Source of the DNA: Steinernema hermaphroditum
Lineage: Eukaryota; Nematoda; Chromadorea; Rhabditida; Steinernematidae
Assembly (NCBI GenBank): GCA_030435675.1
Contig: CM059624.1
Location: 10,936,769-11,000,768, forward strand
DNA length: 64,000 bases
Reading direction: 5' to 3'
Shown: one piece after another, positions 35,411 to 47,600 of the stretch
Numbering within the stretch: the first letter of the stretch is position 1
How the letters are laid out: every line of letters begins with the position of its first letter
Program-made: the position numbers and the translations under genes
The notes under the pieces: generated by a model
The model's input: the letters and a program-made list of their open reading frames with translations, nothing else
Databases searched by the model: none
Told to the model about the DNA's origin: nothing

Positions 35411-36414
35411 TTTGATAGGTTCCAGTAGGCTCACCTCAATCTTCTCAGTTCATAGCGGAGTCTTATTAAGCAAGGCTAGAAATCCAATCCAAAAAAGAGG
35501 TGATGTCAACACAGATACATTCCATCCGAACGACCCGAAGACACGAACCAGTAGTAGTAACCAGTAACGAGCACCACCGCCTGGAGACCAAACCACAGCG
35601 CCGGGGTTCGCAGATAGGGGCGAGCGGCTGTTACAGCGCATTAGCAGCCAAAGTGGCGCCGCGCGACGTCGGCCCGAGAGTTTCGCCGTCAACAACAACA
35701 GTTGCGAACCTCCGTGGGTTCCGCGTGCGCGCATAGTAATGTCCCGACTGCGATCAATCAGCGGCGATCGCGAACGGACTGTCAGCTTCCGAAGCGCAAC
35801 GAAGCGCGGAACGCGGGCATAACTCATCGGAACACCTTCTTGTATTTGTTTTGGGACGCTTTGGCGAAGCGGGAGCACAACATTTTGTTGTGCGAATTTC
35901 TGTTTTGGGAAATGTTTTGCCGAAAGGACACAAAGAAGGAGGCGGTGTAATTGCGGACGGATGGCCGAAATTCAATTTGCAAAAAATGGAGAATTTGTTT
36001 GGGATGGCGCAGTTCGAATGAAGCAACATCTGCGAGTTGTTAGGGGTTCATCAATTATTTACGAAAGAGTGATTGATAGGTGCATTCAGTCGACCTTCCG
36101 ATACGCTCGTTTTATGGAAGTGATGATTTGCTAATGATAGACATATGTATATCCACGCAGAAATAACGCATTCACTGACTTTCTGCTATCGTCTGTCTGG
36201 TACAATCATTTCTTGCCAGCACACCGGTGTACTGCCGGGCGATTTCCATTGTGTCCCATCGCTTTGCACTGATTTATAGCACAAAAATGATTGCCTGTCT
36301 GCAGCGCTTGTCTAGACAAGAAACACACACAAAAGAGGGAGGAGACTTCTACTTTTTTCTATTTTATTATAAAGGGTACCATCTCCAACCTCAGAGCTGC
36401 AAATTAATTCAGTC

Positions 36415-37149
36415 ATCGGACATCGTGCTACCGAAACGTTTCTTATGTTGCGATCACGAGGAGTGCAGCCATCAAAAGTTCTATCTCTCGGCGTTCGACG
36501 TGACATATCGATCTTTCAGCTTTCAGAAGATCCAGACGTAAGTGCAGGACACATGCTTGGTTCGCTTGTCCTCTAAAGCACCAACATTCCATGCAGGATT
36601 TTATGAAAGGAGTCATGAAAAGGATCATGATTTATGTCTAAAAATGGCGTCACCACTCCAGAAATGAGAGATTTAGCATTCTCGAAACTTGACACTCTCC
36701 TATCGTTATCTATATTTTTGAACTCTTTTTGATATGCAGAGTAGGAACTTATGTTTCTTCTCACATATGTGAAAGATTAGCCAAACAATTCAACTCATAA
36801 ATCTGTCTATCAAATATGCACACGTGTCTACAACGGGATTGTACCTTGCGTACACGCCAACTTTCAGAGCTCTCTCAGAAATAGGCAACAAGTGGCAAGG
36901 ACAGTCGACCTTTAGCAGAACACCTTGTGACCCGGAGTATGCCTTCTTCTACCTGCATAGGCTACTTTTGCCAATTGATTCCAAATGCATAGATCGTAAA
37001 ATAGCATCACTGGTCAAACACTACATCGGCGATCGGCCGAAAATATCCTGTGCTCGTCATGCGACGCGCCAAGTGCCCCATCGAATGAGATCGAGTGACG
37101 AACTTTGTGCTCAGACAGCTGCTTGTCACTTGATTATCGACTCCTCGTA
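36415..37149 (+). CDS. Possible 3' exons of an unrecognised gene
   Basis: A chain of exons stays in one frame across consensus splice sites: about 36415-36538 (..LRSRGVQPSKVLSLGVRR..), 36598-36634 (DFMKGVMKRIMIY), a short exon at about 36740 (SRNLCFFSHI) and 36809-37149 (..ALSEIGNKWQGQSTF.., ..SLVKHYIGDRPKISC..), ending in TAA. The last exon has balanced, coding-like composition. The first exon is also open in a second frame (..RFLCCDHEECSHQKF..), so the frame is not certain. Domain unknown. Confidence 0.3.
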
Positions 37150-37241
37150 AGTGACCTTTGTAAAAAGCCCAGAAAGTCGCCACTCTCGAAAGTTCACGAC
37201 CAGTGGAGTGGCTTCCTCCTTCGTTATTAGTCGCTTCCCCG

Positions 37242-38926
37242 ATGGCTCGACTTTCCGAGGACGTTCTCATCAAAATCATCGAGAACTGCGACGGCCAAAC
37301 CGTTTTCGAGGGAACGCGGACTGCCTCCAGCGCCCTCCACGCTCTGTCCGTGAAATACGGACCGAAGATAGAACTCACTTTGAAGATCGAGTAAGTCGAC
37401 TTTTAGTTTTCCAGTCGGAAACGGACTTTAGTGATCACTCGCACGGTCGACGGATCAGTATCCAACCGCGTCACAGTCACAATGACGCAAGTTCGTTTTC
37501 GACGAAAAGGAACAAAAGGTTCGGGTGCTTGTTGAATCCCGGTGGGAAGGAACTGACGGCAAGGGCTTTGCTTTCGGGGTTACAGTAACACAGTGACCTT
37601 GTACAGGAACTGACTTTGATCGAAGCGGAGAAGGAACTCTCTGAAATGCCACATTTCTTCATCATCACTGAACTCAGTTTGAAGTTGACGAGGAGGGATC
37701 GGAGAGAAAAGGACTCCGATCTGAATACGGAAGAGCTCTGCCGCTTTGCGATGACCCACAGGCGACTCTTCCAAATTAAGGACGTGTGCATCGAACACGG
37801 AGACCTGCAGGTGGGTCTTTCCTGTTGGACAGTCGGACAAAAAGGTCTTCCTTTGGCTTTTTTCGAGAAGAGTTCCGTGAATCCATTAAAGGGTGTACCT
37901 TTATAGGACGAGAGGCAGTTCCTAGAACTGGAGGGAATCATCAAGACCTTCGGCCTCCACGGTCTTAACGTCGATTTGAAACTGAACATCGGTCACTGCG
38001 TGAAGAAGTTCACTCAACTTTATCAACAGTACCATCTCCACGCTAAGGTAGCGAGCCAATCCTCAACTCCTCGACATCGCCCTTTAGACACTCCGCCTGA
38101 AACTCTCAAGTCAGGCGGAACTTGACCAGATCCTCTTCTTTCTCATCTCCAACGCAGACGAATATCTCAGCCACAATGCAGCTGTTTTCTTGAAGGTACA
38201 CGCAGAGATCTCCGTTCGGGACCTTTTCGAGAAGGGAAATGTCTTTGCCAAGGTAATTACAATCCCTTTTTTACTTAACTAGGGGACCTTTCAGGCCCTG
38301 TCCATTAGGCAGCACTCAAATCTCCACTTTTTGAGTCTCAAAGCGGTGGAGCCTGAATTGGCGGAGTTCGTGGAGATCGAGAAACAGTTCCATCGCTTCA
38401 AGAAAAGTCAATCTGTGGGATATTCGGTCGACTACTCTTATGGAGTGAATATTCGATTGGCACAGGCGTTCAACACCTCGAAAATTTCGTTTGACGACAA
38501 GATGGGATTGGATAGTGGAGTTCTGTTTGAGTGCAAGGTAAGTGCATATCGATATATCCATCTATGTCCGTTTTAGATAACAGCCCAAAAGCCAGTCCTT
38601 CTTCGGCTCATTATGCTCGGCGTCATCGACACCATCATGGGCATACAGTGCTGCAAACTGCGCGCCGGCGAATCGAAAACGTTCACGGCGAAACCTCGTA
38701 AGAGAGGCGACGACGAACCTGAAATCGGATACTGCATTCCGATCGCTGTAAGAAACTATCCTCCCTTACGGTAATCTCTGAGAGTGTTTAGCTGATCACT
38801 TTCGTCGAACTCTCCGACGATTCGAACATCGAAGAGGACTGGATCAACCTCTACAGCGGTGTCGAAATGCCCGAAACGAAGATAGAAGAATGCCCGTTTT
38901 CAATCGAAGCCGTTGAGATATAGCAA
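37242..38926 (+). CDS. F-box-like protein of a nematode-expanded family
   Basis: ATG 37242 opens MARLSEDVLIKIIENCDG.., an F-box-like start (short Leu-Pro-type motif without the usual Pro). Exons from 37610 on join cleanly in phase 0: ..EKELSEMPHFFIITELSLKL.., ..RQFLELEGIIKTFGLHGL.., ..QAELDQILFFLISNADEY.., ..PVLLRLIMLGVIDTIMG.. and a last exon ending FSIEAVEI. The 5' part is difficult: between 37392 and 37610 coding-looking pieces (VRVLVESRWEGTDGKGFAF) lie in a frame that needs introns of only 22-24 bases or non-consensus ends. The gene may be mis-modelled here or frame-broken. F-box proteins recruit substrates to SCF ubiquitin ligases; that role is inferred from family type only. Confidence 0.5.
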
Positions 38927-39171
38927 CATACTCAATGTTTACCTTGCACATAATACACAAAACACTTAAATCTGCTGGTACTGGTGACAACCGATGAGGA
39001 CCCAGCTTCGCTTCCTTTCAGTGAGTACAAATAAAGAAGTACTACTGGAAGGGACCCGCGCCCATCAAAGGGATCGAATCACACACAAGAGATAACAATT
39101 TATGCTGCAAGCAGCGACAACAAACTGATAATATGACAGATCGCCTTTCGGACCACACAAATCGCACTTCC

Positions 39172-40566
<1,395 letters not shown>

Positions 40567-40961
40567 CCTGCAAATACGATATCACATCAAAAGCGATCCA
40601 GGAGAAGAGAAAAAGAAGTCGCGGTGTGTTCAACAAACGAAGCCACAAAACAGTTCATATCATGAAGGGAATCGTGTTGGGACACGATCTGAAGCTACGT
40701 TCCCAAACAATTAAACAAAAAAAAACGGGCAATTTCGAAGCTGTCCAAGCTATTATCCAATATATATCCACTTTTCTGAAAGCTTTTGGAGCTTTATGTT
40801 TCAGCTATAAAGCAAGGCGTTGATCACTCCGGGTCCCTTGTTTTTATCGAATTTTAACCGATTTTTTTTTGCACTAGAATAACACATTTATTTTGCAGAA
40901 ACCGTCTACAATGTTGCAGGGATTGACTATAGACGCATGTCTACGCGAACGGTATAAATAA

Positions 40962-43085
40962 ATGGATTCGGGCGCATTATCTAGTCTTTGTGAGATGGAG
41001 ACTCGTGTGTGGTTGTTGCTCGCCGGTGCTTTGCTCTTCTACGAAACGTCAGCTCAAACAATCGAGATTAATACCATGGACTACGACCATAAGTTGAATA
41101 AGAAGATCAGCGTAACTGAGAGATGTCTGTTTAAATTCAGTTCTCGTGATCTTATTCTTACGTTTTAGTCGACCGATGCCCGCAATACAACTTCAGGAAC
41201 AATTTCTACCACGCCTTGACCTGTGCTGGGTTTGTACGTGCGCACATGGACGATTTGGAGAGAAAGCGCACCAAAAAGAGATTGGATTGGAACGCAGATA
41301 TCGATGAGAAATTAGCAGAGAACGCAGATAAACCGTGTTTTGATAATGCTCAGTTCAAAGTATTCTACTATGACGAAAAGCGGTTGATCTTCTTGCGCTT
41401 TGGCGAGCACGGTTCGCATGTGAGTTATTGGATTACGGAGAATTTGCAGGATGAGTACAAAAATGAGTAAGTCATAAGCCGTTTGCTAGTGCTGACCGTC
41501 TTCATCTTGCAGGACTGTTTTCGTACAGTTTCCACACCCTTTGAGTGACAAATGGAAATTTATTGCATATGCGAATTTAGGGCACTCTCCTCTTTCGAAT
41601 CACGTCTGTGACCCTGAATTGGCAGTTTACTATCCAGCCACGAAGCAGTTCCAGTTTTCTGATCAAGGTAGCTATTTTGACCTCGAAACAAAAAGGCATA
41701 CGCTTGTACACTTATGTACACCACCGATCCCCTATGTGAGTGAGATTTTCAAATGATTAAAGCAACGCATTTTCAGTTCTCAATTCGCCAAGTCGATCCG
41801 ATGATGTCTAACCCGCGTGTAAGTACTGCTAAGATTATGGATGTGATATTCCTAAATATTATGATTTCAGTCTGTCCTTCTGATTGGGGCAAACCTCTAC
41901 CCTTACCGACATATGCAGTACTACAATCAAATATACGATCAGCATAGCATTGTGAGCTTCAACTAGTATGTTTTCGTACAATCACAGCTGTTTCAAAATC
42001 TAGCTCATTTAGCCCGTTACCCGGTTATGTGAAATCGAAATATTACGCTGTGGTCGTTTTCAAGAATGACGAGTAAGTTCGAATAAATAATAAACTGATG
42101 ATCCTTTTTATGTTTCAGGAAGGAACGTAAGCTTTTTGAACAGAAGCTAGCTGAGCGGTTCAATATGCTCGAGCCGTGTTACATTCGAGTTATCAGACCA
42201 GACTTGCACGAATCACACGAAATGTTGATGACGCCTTACTCTGTCAGTCACAAATTGTAAGTTACATGCTTCCACCCTCATGACATAATATGTTTAAGCG
42301 TAATTCCTGATGTGAAGGCACCTCGTCTTATAGAAGCCACGACGACGACAACCACGACGACGACGACAACAACAACGACGACGCCCACTACTACATCCAC
42401 GACGACGACTACAACCACGTCGACGCCTACAACCACGACGACGACTACAACCACGACGACGCCTACAACCACGACGACGACTACAACCACGACGACGCCT
42501 ACAACCACGACGACGACTACAACCACGACGACGCCTACAACCACGACGCCGCGAACTACACAAGCACCCAAGACTAGGAAAACTTCGCCCCTTACGGCGA
42601 CCACAATCACGATGACAACGCCAACAACCACGACGACGACAACTACCACGACGACGACAACTACCACGACGTCGACAACTACCACGACGACAACGCCAAC
42701 AACCACGACGACGACAACTACCACGACGACAACGCCAACAACCACGACGACGACAAGTACCACGACGTCGACAACTACTACCACTCCGGTGCCAACAACA
42801 GTAGGGGTGATCAAGCTCGCACTGCCTCGAAGAAACCACTCTCGTGGATATAACGACGCCCCCATTTGGAATTACATTACGGATGTCCCAGATAAAGTTC
42901 AACAAAAGTCGAGGACTATCGTTCTCTCCATGGATTATTATGATGATCAAGACGCTGTCGATATAGCCGTGAAAAATAGAATGAAAAAACTCCAACCAGT
43001 GGAGGAGAAGTTCACTTCATCTACGAATCTGAACGCTGTGTCCTTCGTGTCACTTATTATTGTCGGATTGGTCTTTTACGTGTAA
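40962..43085 (+). CDS. Secreted mucin-like surface protein, paralogue A
   Basis: Eight exons: 40962-41122, 41169-41466, 41513-41735, 41777-41818, 41871-41965, 42013-42072, 42119-42256 and 42299-43085, all in phase. Signal peptide METRVWLLLAGALLFYETSAQ; an ectodomain of about 290 residues with Cys (DRCPQYNF, HALTCAGF, DKPCFDNAQF, SNHVCDPE, LEPCYIRV); then about 150 residues of nearly pure Thr with Pro and Ser, the substrate type for O-glycosylation; then a globular piece and a hydrophobic end (SFVSLIIVGLVFYV), which suits a GPI-anchor signal or a terminal membrane segment. An in-frame ATG 33 bases upstream of the signal-peptide Met is conserved in paralogue B. TATAAAT lies just before the start. 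Family unknown. Tandem paralogue at 44822. Confidence 0.75.
42336..42795 (+). repeat. Thr-codon minisatellite within paralogue A
   Basis: ACG/ACA/ACC repeats with CACGACGACGACTACAAC-like units of 30-40 bases coding poly-Thr/Pro. Near-perfect unit copies suggest recent slippage. Paralogue B has a much shorter version (about 45907-46040). Confidence 0.9.
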
Positions 43086-43181
43086 TTGTGTATCTAACAT
43101 CTTTATTAAATTTAATTTTTTCTTTTCAAAGATGTCTAGTGGGGAATCCATCTGGGGATGCTATCAGAGCCATTGGTTGTC

Positions 43182-44158
43182 GGCTCTATTAGCGAATAGC
43201 GGCCAAAAGTATTTTTGGACGGCCAAAAGTATCTTTGGACGGCCAAAAGTCGGAATAGCGGCCAAAACTATTTTCCAACGGCCAAAAGTCGGAATAGCGG
43301 CCAAAACTATTTTCCAACGGCCAAAAGTTTTTTATCAACAAAATTTATCACAAACAGAAAAGTAACTGTTCAATAGTCATCCTCTTCGGACTCCTCTTCG
43401 GGCTCCTCTTCGGGTTCCTCGTCAGGCTCTTCGTCGAGCTCTTCGTCGAGCTCGTCAGAGCTTTCTTCGGAGCCCTCTTCGGAGCTGGGCTTCTTTCTCT
43501 GGCGTCTCCGGGGCGTTGCGGGCGGTGGGGCGTTGACGTGGACGACCACGGGGATGGAGAGGTTTTGGTTCAGGTGGTTGTTTCCACCCGTGATGCGCCC
43601 TCCGTGGACGCCACCATGGTGCATGCCGCCATGACGCATGCCTCCGTGTCGGTTCCCACCATGGCGCATGCCGCCATGGCGAGTGCCCCCGTGGCGGTAC
43701 GAACCGCCACTGATGTCTGCGGCGACATCAGTGGCGGTGTCGGCCTGCACTTTGGAGTCGACGGTGACGTCGACGCCCGCCAGACTAGAATTATAAAGCG
43801 AGGCTATTTAGTGGCGGTGAGGCATTGAGCACCTTCTTGGAATCCGGAGGACGACTTCGCCCCCCTCTTCGTCGATCTCGACGACGGGGAAAGGGGATAC
43901 CACGACGATCAGGAGGAGCAAGGAACACACAAGATACATGATGAGTCTAAAAACTTTTGGCTTTAAAAATATACTTTTGGCCGCTATTTCGACTTTTGGC
44001 CGTTGGAAAATAGTTTTGGCCGCTATTCCGACTTTTGGCCGTCGAAAAATCGTTTTGGCCGCTATTCCGACTTTTGGCCGTTGGAAAATAGTTTTGGCCG
44101 TCCAAAGATACTTTTGGCCGTCCAAAAATACTTTTGGCCGCTATTCGCTAATAGAGCC
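43182..44158. mobile_element. Element 1: cargo-bearing long-TIR DNA element with 8-bp target duplication
   Basis: The ends are exact inverted repeats starting GGCTCTATTAGCGAATAGCG (43182) and ending with its complement (44158). They are flanked by the direct repeat TGGTTGTC at 43174-43181 and 44159-44166. Each TIR (about 150-200 bp) consists of subrepeats built on CGGCCAAAAGT with TATTTTTGGA or CGGAATAGCGGCCAAAACTA linkers. Between the TIRs is a complete two-exon gene on the minus strand and no transposase. An 8-bp duplication suits hAT-like or Merlin-like elements; the TIR sequence alone does not decide. The paralogous 3' flank of gene B (about 47880-47930) lacks the insertion. Confidence 0.85.
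43370..43939 (-). CDS. Secreted His-Gly-Gly repeat protein carried by element 1
   Basis: ATG 43939 opens a signal peptide (MYLVCSLLLLIVVVSPFPVV) and an acidic stretch. Exon 1 (43939-43833) splices in phase to exon 2 (43784-43370). Exon 2 encodes tandem RHGG pentapeptides (RHGGT, RHGGM, RHGGN, HHGGV), then a Pro/Val-rich linker, a basic patch (RRRQRKKP) and a C-terminal run of about 45 residues that is nearly all Glu/Asp. It has 173 residues and intact ends. His-rich repeats suggest metal binding or antimicrobial action, and the acidic tail may neutralise a basic part; both are inferences. The start lies 6 bases inside the right TIR boundary and the stop about 30 bases from the left TIR, so promoter and 3' signals must lie in the TIRs. 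Confidence 0.65.
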
Positions 44159-44235
44159 TGGTTGTCGCCATATCGGGGTAAACCACAGAATCTTTGCGAA
44201 CGTCCAGAAGACTAGAAGGTGAATCAGCAAAAAAA

Positions 44236-44577
44236 TTAGGGTACACTGTCATAAACGTACAAGCAGCTAGCATTAAAGCTCGTGAGGCACAGGTCAACTA
44301 CGCTTGATTTGCTGAATGAATTATAATGGTGCTTCTTCGTATAATACATAAATGCCTGGACTGCAACCTGCGTCGCGCGTCGTGGGCAGAGGGCCTCCTC
44401 GAGAAGCGCTTCCTCCTTGGGGACCAGGTCGCTCATCATCGTATTCTGAGAGTCGCTTTTCTGCACATCGAACACTTTGAAGTCCGATGAGGTCAACTGC
44501 ACGGGCCATCGTTGGTTATTGTTGGAGGCATTGAGCTTTCGATGATGGCACGACGCACGACGCAGCGAGCGACGCAC
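44236..44577 (-). other. Uncertain open frame between the paralogues
   Basis: A 113-codon frame including MMSDLVPKEEALLEEALCP and YYTKKHHYNSFSKSS. It has no signal peptide, recognised family or splice support. The first part overlaps short GACGCACGACGCA repeats. It may be a gene remnant. Confidence 0.2.
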
Positions 44578-44821
44578 GACGCAGATGAAAATCCCCCTTT
44601 GTACCGATCCCCGCGAACTGTCGGACTTTTCCCTATTTGGCGCACTCCGCCCCGTTGGTCACTCAAGGTCCCTCGTTTTTTTCGAATTTCAACCGATAAT
44701 CAGTTTTTTTTCGCACTAGAATGACTCATTTGTTTTGCAGGAACCGTCTACAATCTTGCAGGGATTGTCTAAAACAGCTGCAAAAGCCGTTCCAGACACA
44801 TGTCGCGAAGGGTATGAATAG

Positions 44822-46161
44822 ATGAATGCGAGCGCATTGTCCAGTCTTTGTCAAATGGAGACTCGTCTGCTCGGTGCGATGTGGTTGTTGCTCGCCGGTG
44901 TTTTTCTCTTCTACGGAACGTCGGCTCAAACAATCAAGATTGTTAACATGCAGTACGACGAATACTTGCAGAGGTATTTCGGTCGAAAAGAGTATTGTCA
45001 GTTTAAATTCAGTTCTCGTGATCTTATTCTTACGTTTTAGTCGACAGATGCCCGCAATACAACTTCAGGAACAATTTCTACCACGCCTTGACCTGTGCTG
45101 GGTTTGTACGTGCGCACATGGACGATTTGGAGAGAAAGCGCACCAAAAAGAGATTGGATTGGAACGCAGATATCGATGAGAAATTAGCAGAGAACGCAGA
45201 GTTTACTATCCAGCCACGAAGCAGTTCCAGTTTTCTGGTCAAGGTAGCTACTTTAATCTCGAAACAAAAAAGCATACGCTTGTACACTTATGTACACCAC
45301 CGGGCCCCGAAGTGAGTGACATTTTGCAAATGATTAAATAATGAATGATTTTTAGCACCCATTTCGCCAAGTGGATCCGATGATGTCTAAACCGCGTGTA
45401 AGTATTCCTAAGATTACGGATGTGATATTCCTAAAATGATGATTTCAGCCTGTTCTACTGAAAGAGTCACTGCACTTCCCTTACCGACATATGAAGTACT
45501 ACAATCAAATATATAATCAGCATAGCATTTTCAGCTTCAATGAGTATGTTTCCGTGAAATCACAGATATTCCAACATCTAACTCATTTAGCATGATACGC
45601 TCTTACACGAGATCGAAATATTACGCTGTGATCGTTTACAAGAATGACGAGTAAGTTCCAATGAGTAATGAACTGATGAGTTTTTTATCTTGCAGGAAGG
45701 AACGTAAGCTTTTCGACCAAAAGAAAGCTCGTCACTTCGCTATTCTCGAGCCGTGTTACATTCGAGTTATCAGACCAGACTTACACGAATCACACGAAAT
45801 GTTGATGACGCCTTACTCTGTCAGTCACAAATTGTAAGTTACATGCTTCCAGCCTCATGACATAATATGTTTAAGCGTAATTCCTGATGTGAAGGCACCT
45901 CGTCTTATCACGACGACGACAACCACCACGACAACGCCGCGGACTACGCCAGCACCCAAGGCTAGGAAAACTTCGCCCCTTACGACGCCAGCAATCACGA
46001 CGTCGACAACAACCACGACGACAGCAACCACCACTCCGGTGACAGAAACAATAGGGGTGATGCAGCTCGTACTGCCCCAAAGAAACCACTCTCGTGAATA
46101 TAATCTGAGCGCTGTTTCCTTCGTGTCACTTATTATTGCCGGATTGGTCTTCTATGTGTAA
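44822..46161 (+). pseudogene. Paralogue B of the mucin-like surface protein, with internal deletion
   Basis: The start, signal peptide (METRLLGAMWLLLAGVFLFY), second exon (45041 onward; about 140 bases almost identical to paralogue A), short middle exons and C-terminal end (SFVSLIIAGLVFYV) are all recognisable, with the same intron positions. Relative to A, a segment of about 310 bases is missing at 45200, including an intron, and the join (GCAGAG|TTTACT) puts what follows out of frame, giving a stop at 45315. The Thr-rich stretch is shortened to about 40 residues. Promoter and 3' flanks are also duplicated. It is either a pseudogene or encodes a truncated secreted protein; downstream exons remain open, so the break is recent. 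Confidence 0.65.
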
Positions 46162-46473
46162 TTGTGCATCTAAAAGCTACAGTGGCGGCCGTATAAATAG
46201 CCGCACCCCCTACATAAAGTTTCTATTGCCGATTTACCCTGGATTTTAAAATGTGGGCACTAAACCAAGGGCACTATCAGATGTAGAATTTATCAAGTAG
46301 CAAAATGGTGTTACTTATTTTCCGTACAGGACCCACCATGCAGATAGGGAATGTAATACATTCGGCCGGCTCATATTCGGCGCGGCATTATAAATAGCCG
46401 CACCCGGAGTTCCACCATTTTCTGAGTGTTTTTTGATGAGTTTTTTGCGTCGTATCGTTTTATTCTTTATTCT

Positions 46474-46947
46474 ATGTTATTTGTGCTCCCACTCTGGTAT
46501 TTAGTTTATCTCGAACAGGGGAAGGGGTTAACCTATCACATCAAAAAAGAGCCCCGATGCCGATACCCTAAAGAACGACGGTACTTCCCGGGGAATAATC
46601 GCCGAGTAACTGAAAATCTCAGAGACACATGCACTAAACGCTGTAGAGATGGTGTAGAACAACGGAGGAAACCTGAAGAATTCCGTATGAATGCCAAATT
46701 CATGAAAGAGGTCGGCCTTTATCGATATAAAGATCGTCCAAATCTCAGAAGCAGACCGAAAAAAGTCGTTTCTTTGCCGAAGTATCCAATTTCGGCCTGG
46801 TTTTTTGGGCTGTGTGTAGTTACAACACACTCTTTACGACGTTCACGAACATCTGGCTGTCAAAAACGCCTTCACTGTGAAAAATCGGATGGATCTTGGA
46901 CCGCCGGATGCCAACTCCCACTATTTCAGAGCCACCGTCATGCTTGA
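46474..46947 (+). CDS. Small membrane/secreted protein in the left arm of element 2
   Basis: A hydrophobic start (MLFVLPLWYLVYL, with further hydrophobic residues upstream in frame) is followed by a basic, Cys-containing part: CRYPKERRYFPG, CTKRCRDGVEQRR, YKDRPNLRSRPKKVV and FFGLCV. The homology with the right arm ends near 46815, so the last about 45 codons are spacer-derived. No known family. Whether it is expressed is unknown. Confidence 0.4.
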   Translation: MLFVLPLWYLVYLEQGKGLTYHIKKEPRCRYPKERRYFPGNNRRVTENLRDTCTKRCRDGVEQRRKPEEFRMNAKFMKEVGLYRYKDRPNLRSRPKKVVSLPKYPISAWFFGLCVVTTHSLRRSRTSGCQKRLHCEKSDGSWTAGCQLPLFQSHRHA

Positions 46948-47065
46948 TTGTGGCCTCCGTATGTACCGATCGAATTCTTCTCCTATGCACCGTCGTATAT
47001 ACGTTTTCATAACCCACACTAGACGATATAAGTTCAATTTGTCCGTCAAAACAGTAATTTGGCCT
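46820..47065 (-). pseudogene. Tc1/mariner-like transposase remnant
   Basis: The minus frame includes ATIKHDGGSEIVGVGI, matching the region KHGGGSVMVWG of Tc1-family transposases, and upstream IRSVHTE as in the RRR..P..T stretch before it. Only this middle piece of the DDE domain remains, stops interrupt it upstream, and the catalytic triad is not complete. Confidence 0.55.
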
Positions 47066-47117
47066 TGTCTACGGGCTGCTAGTCGAAGTGCTGCTTGGCG
47101 GAGGCCATGTGGGCTTG

Positions 47118-47600
47118 TCAGTGTATTCTAGATACGTCTGATTTTTCGCGGGCAACGCACCGCATCGCCCCTCGTTTGTTTACCTGCTGTCGAATAGCCT
47201 GCGCGCTCACGCACAGCCCAAAAAACCCGGCCGAAGTTGGATACTTCAGCAGAAAAACGACTTTTTTCTGTCTGCCTTTGAGATCCGGACGATCCTTTAA
47301 TCGATAAAGAGCGTTCTTCTTCATGGCTTGCGCTTCCCTAAAGCAGTCGCTAGGTTTCCCCCATTGTTCTATGACGTTTTCACAGCGTTTTGTGTAACCA
47401 TCTCCGACATTCATTGTTTCTCGGAGACTCTTTCCCGGGAAGTATCTTTGTTCTTTGGGTACCGGCATGGGCACTTTTTTGGGGCGTAATACGTTAACCT
47501 CATCCCCGGGTGTAGATGAATTATACAGCAGAATGGGAGCACAAATAACATAAAATAAAGAATAAAACGGTACAACGCAAAAAAACTCATCAAAAAACAC
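47118..47600 (-). pseudogene. Inverted, frameshifted copy of the element 2 membrane-protein ORF
   Basis: It aligns with the left-arm protein (YFPGKSLRET, YTKRCENVIEQW, LKDRPDLKGRQKKVV, GFFGLCV). The signal-peptide-like start (MSFFALYRFILYFMLF) is in another frame; compared with the left arm, one base is missing close to the CRYPK codons. So this copy is broken unless spliced around. Confidence 0.5.

Noticed and set aside
36227..36541. 104-codon plus ORF as a single-exon gene
   Set aside because: Low-complexity hydrophobic middle; only its last part looks like an exon, used above in the tentative model.
42278..42995. Antisense Val-rich and Arg/Cys-rich frames
   Set aside because: Result of the Thr-codon repeat on the other strand.
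43538..43828. Plus frame with Met/Ala/His repeats across element 1
   Set aside because: Antisense of the RHGG repeat exon, which has a signal peptide and a proper intron.
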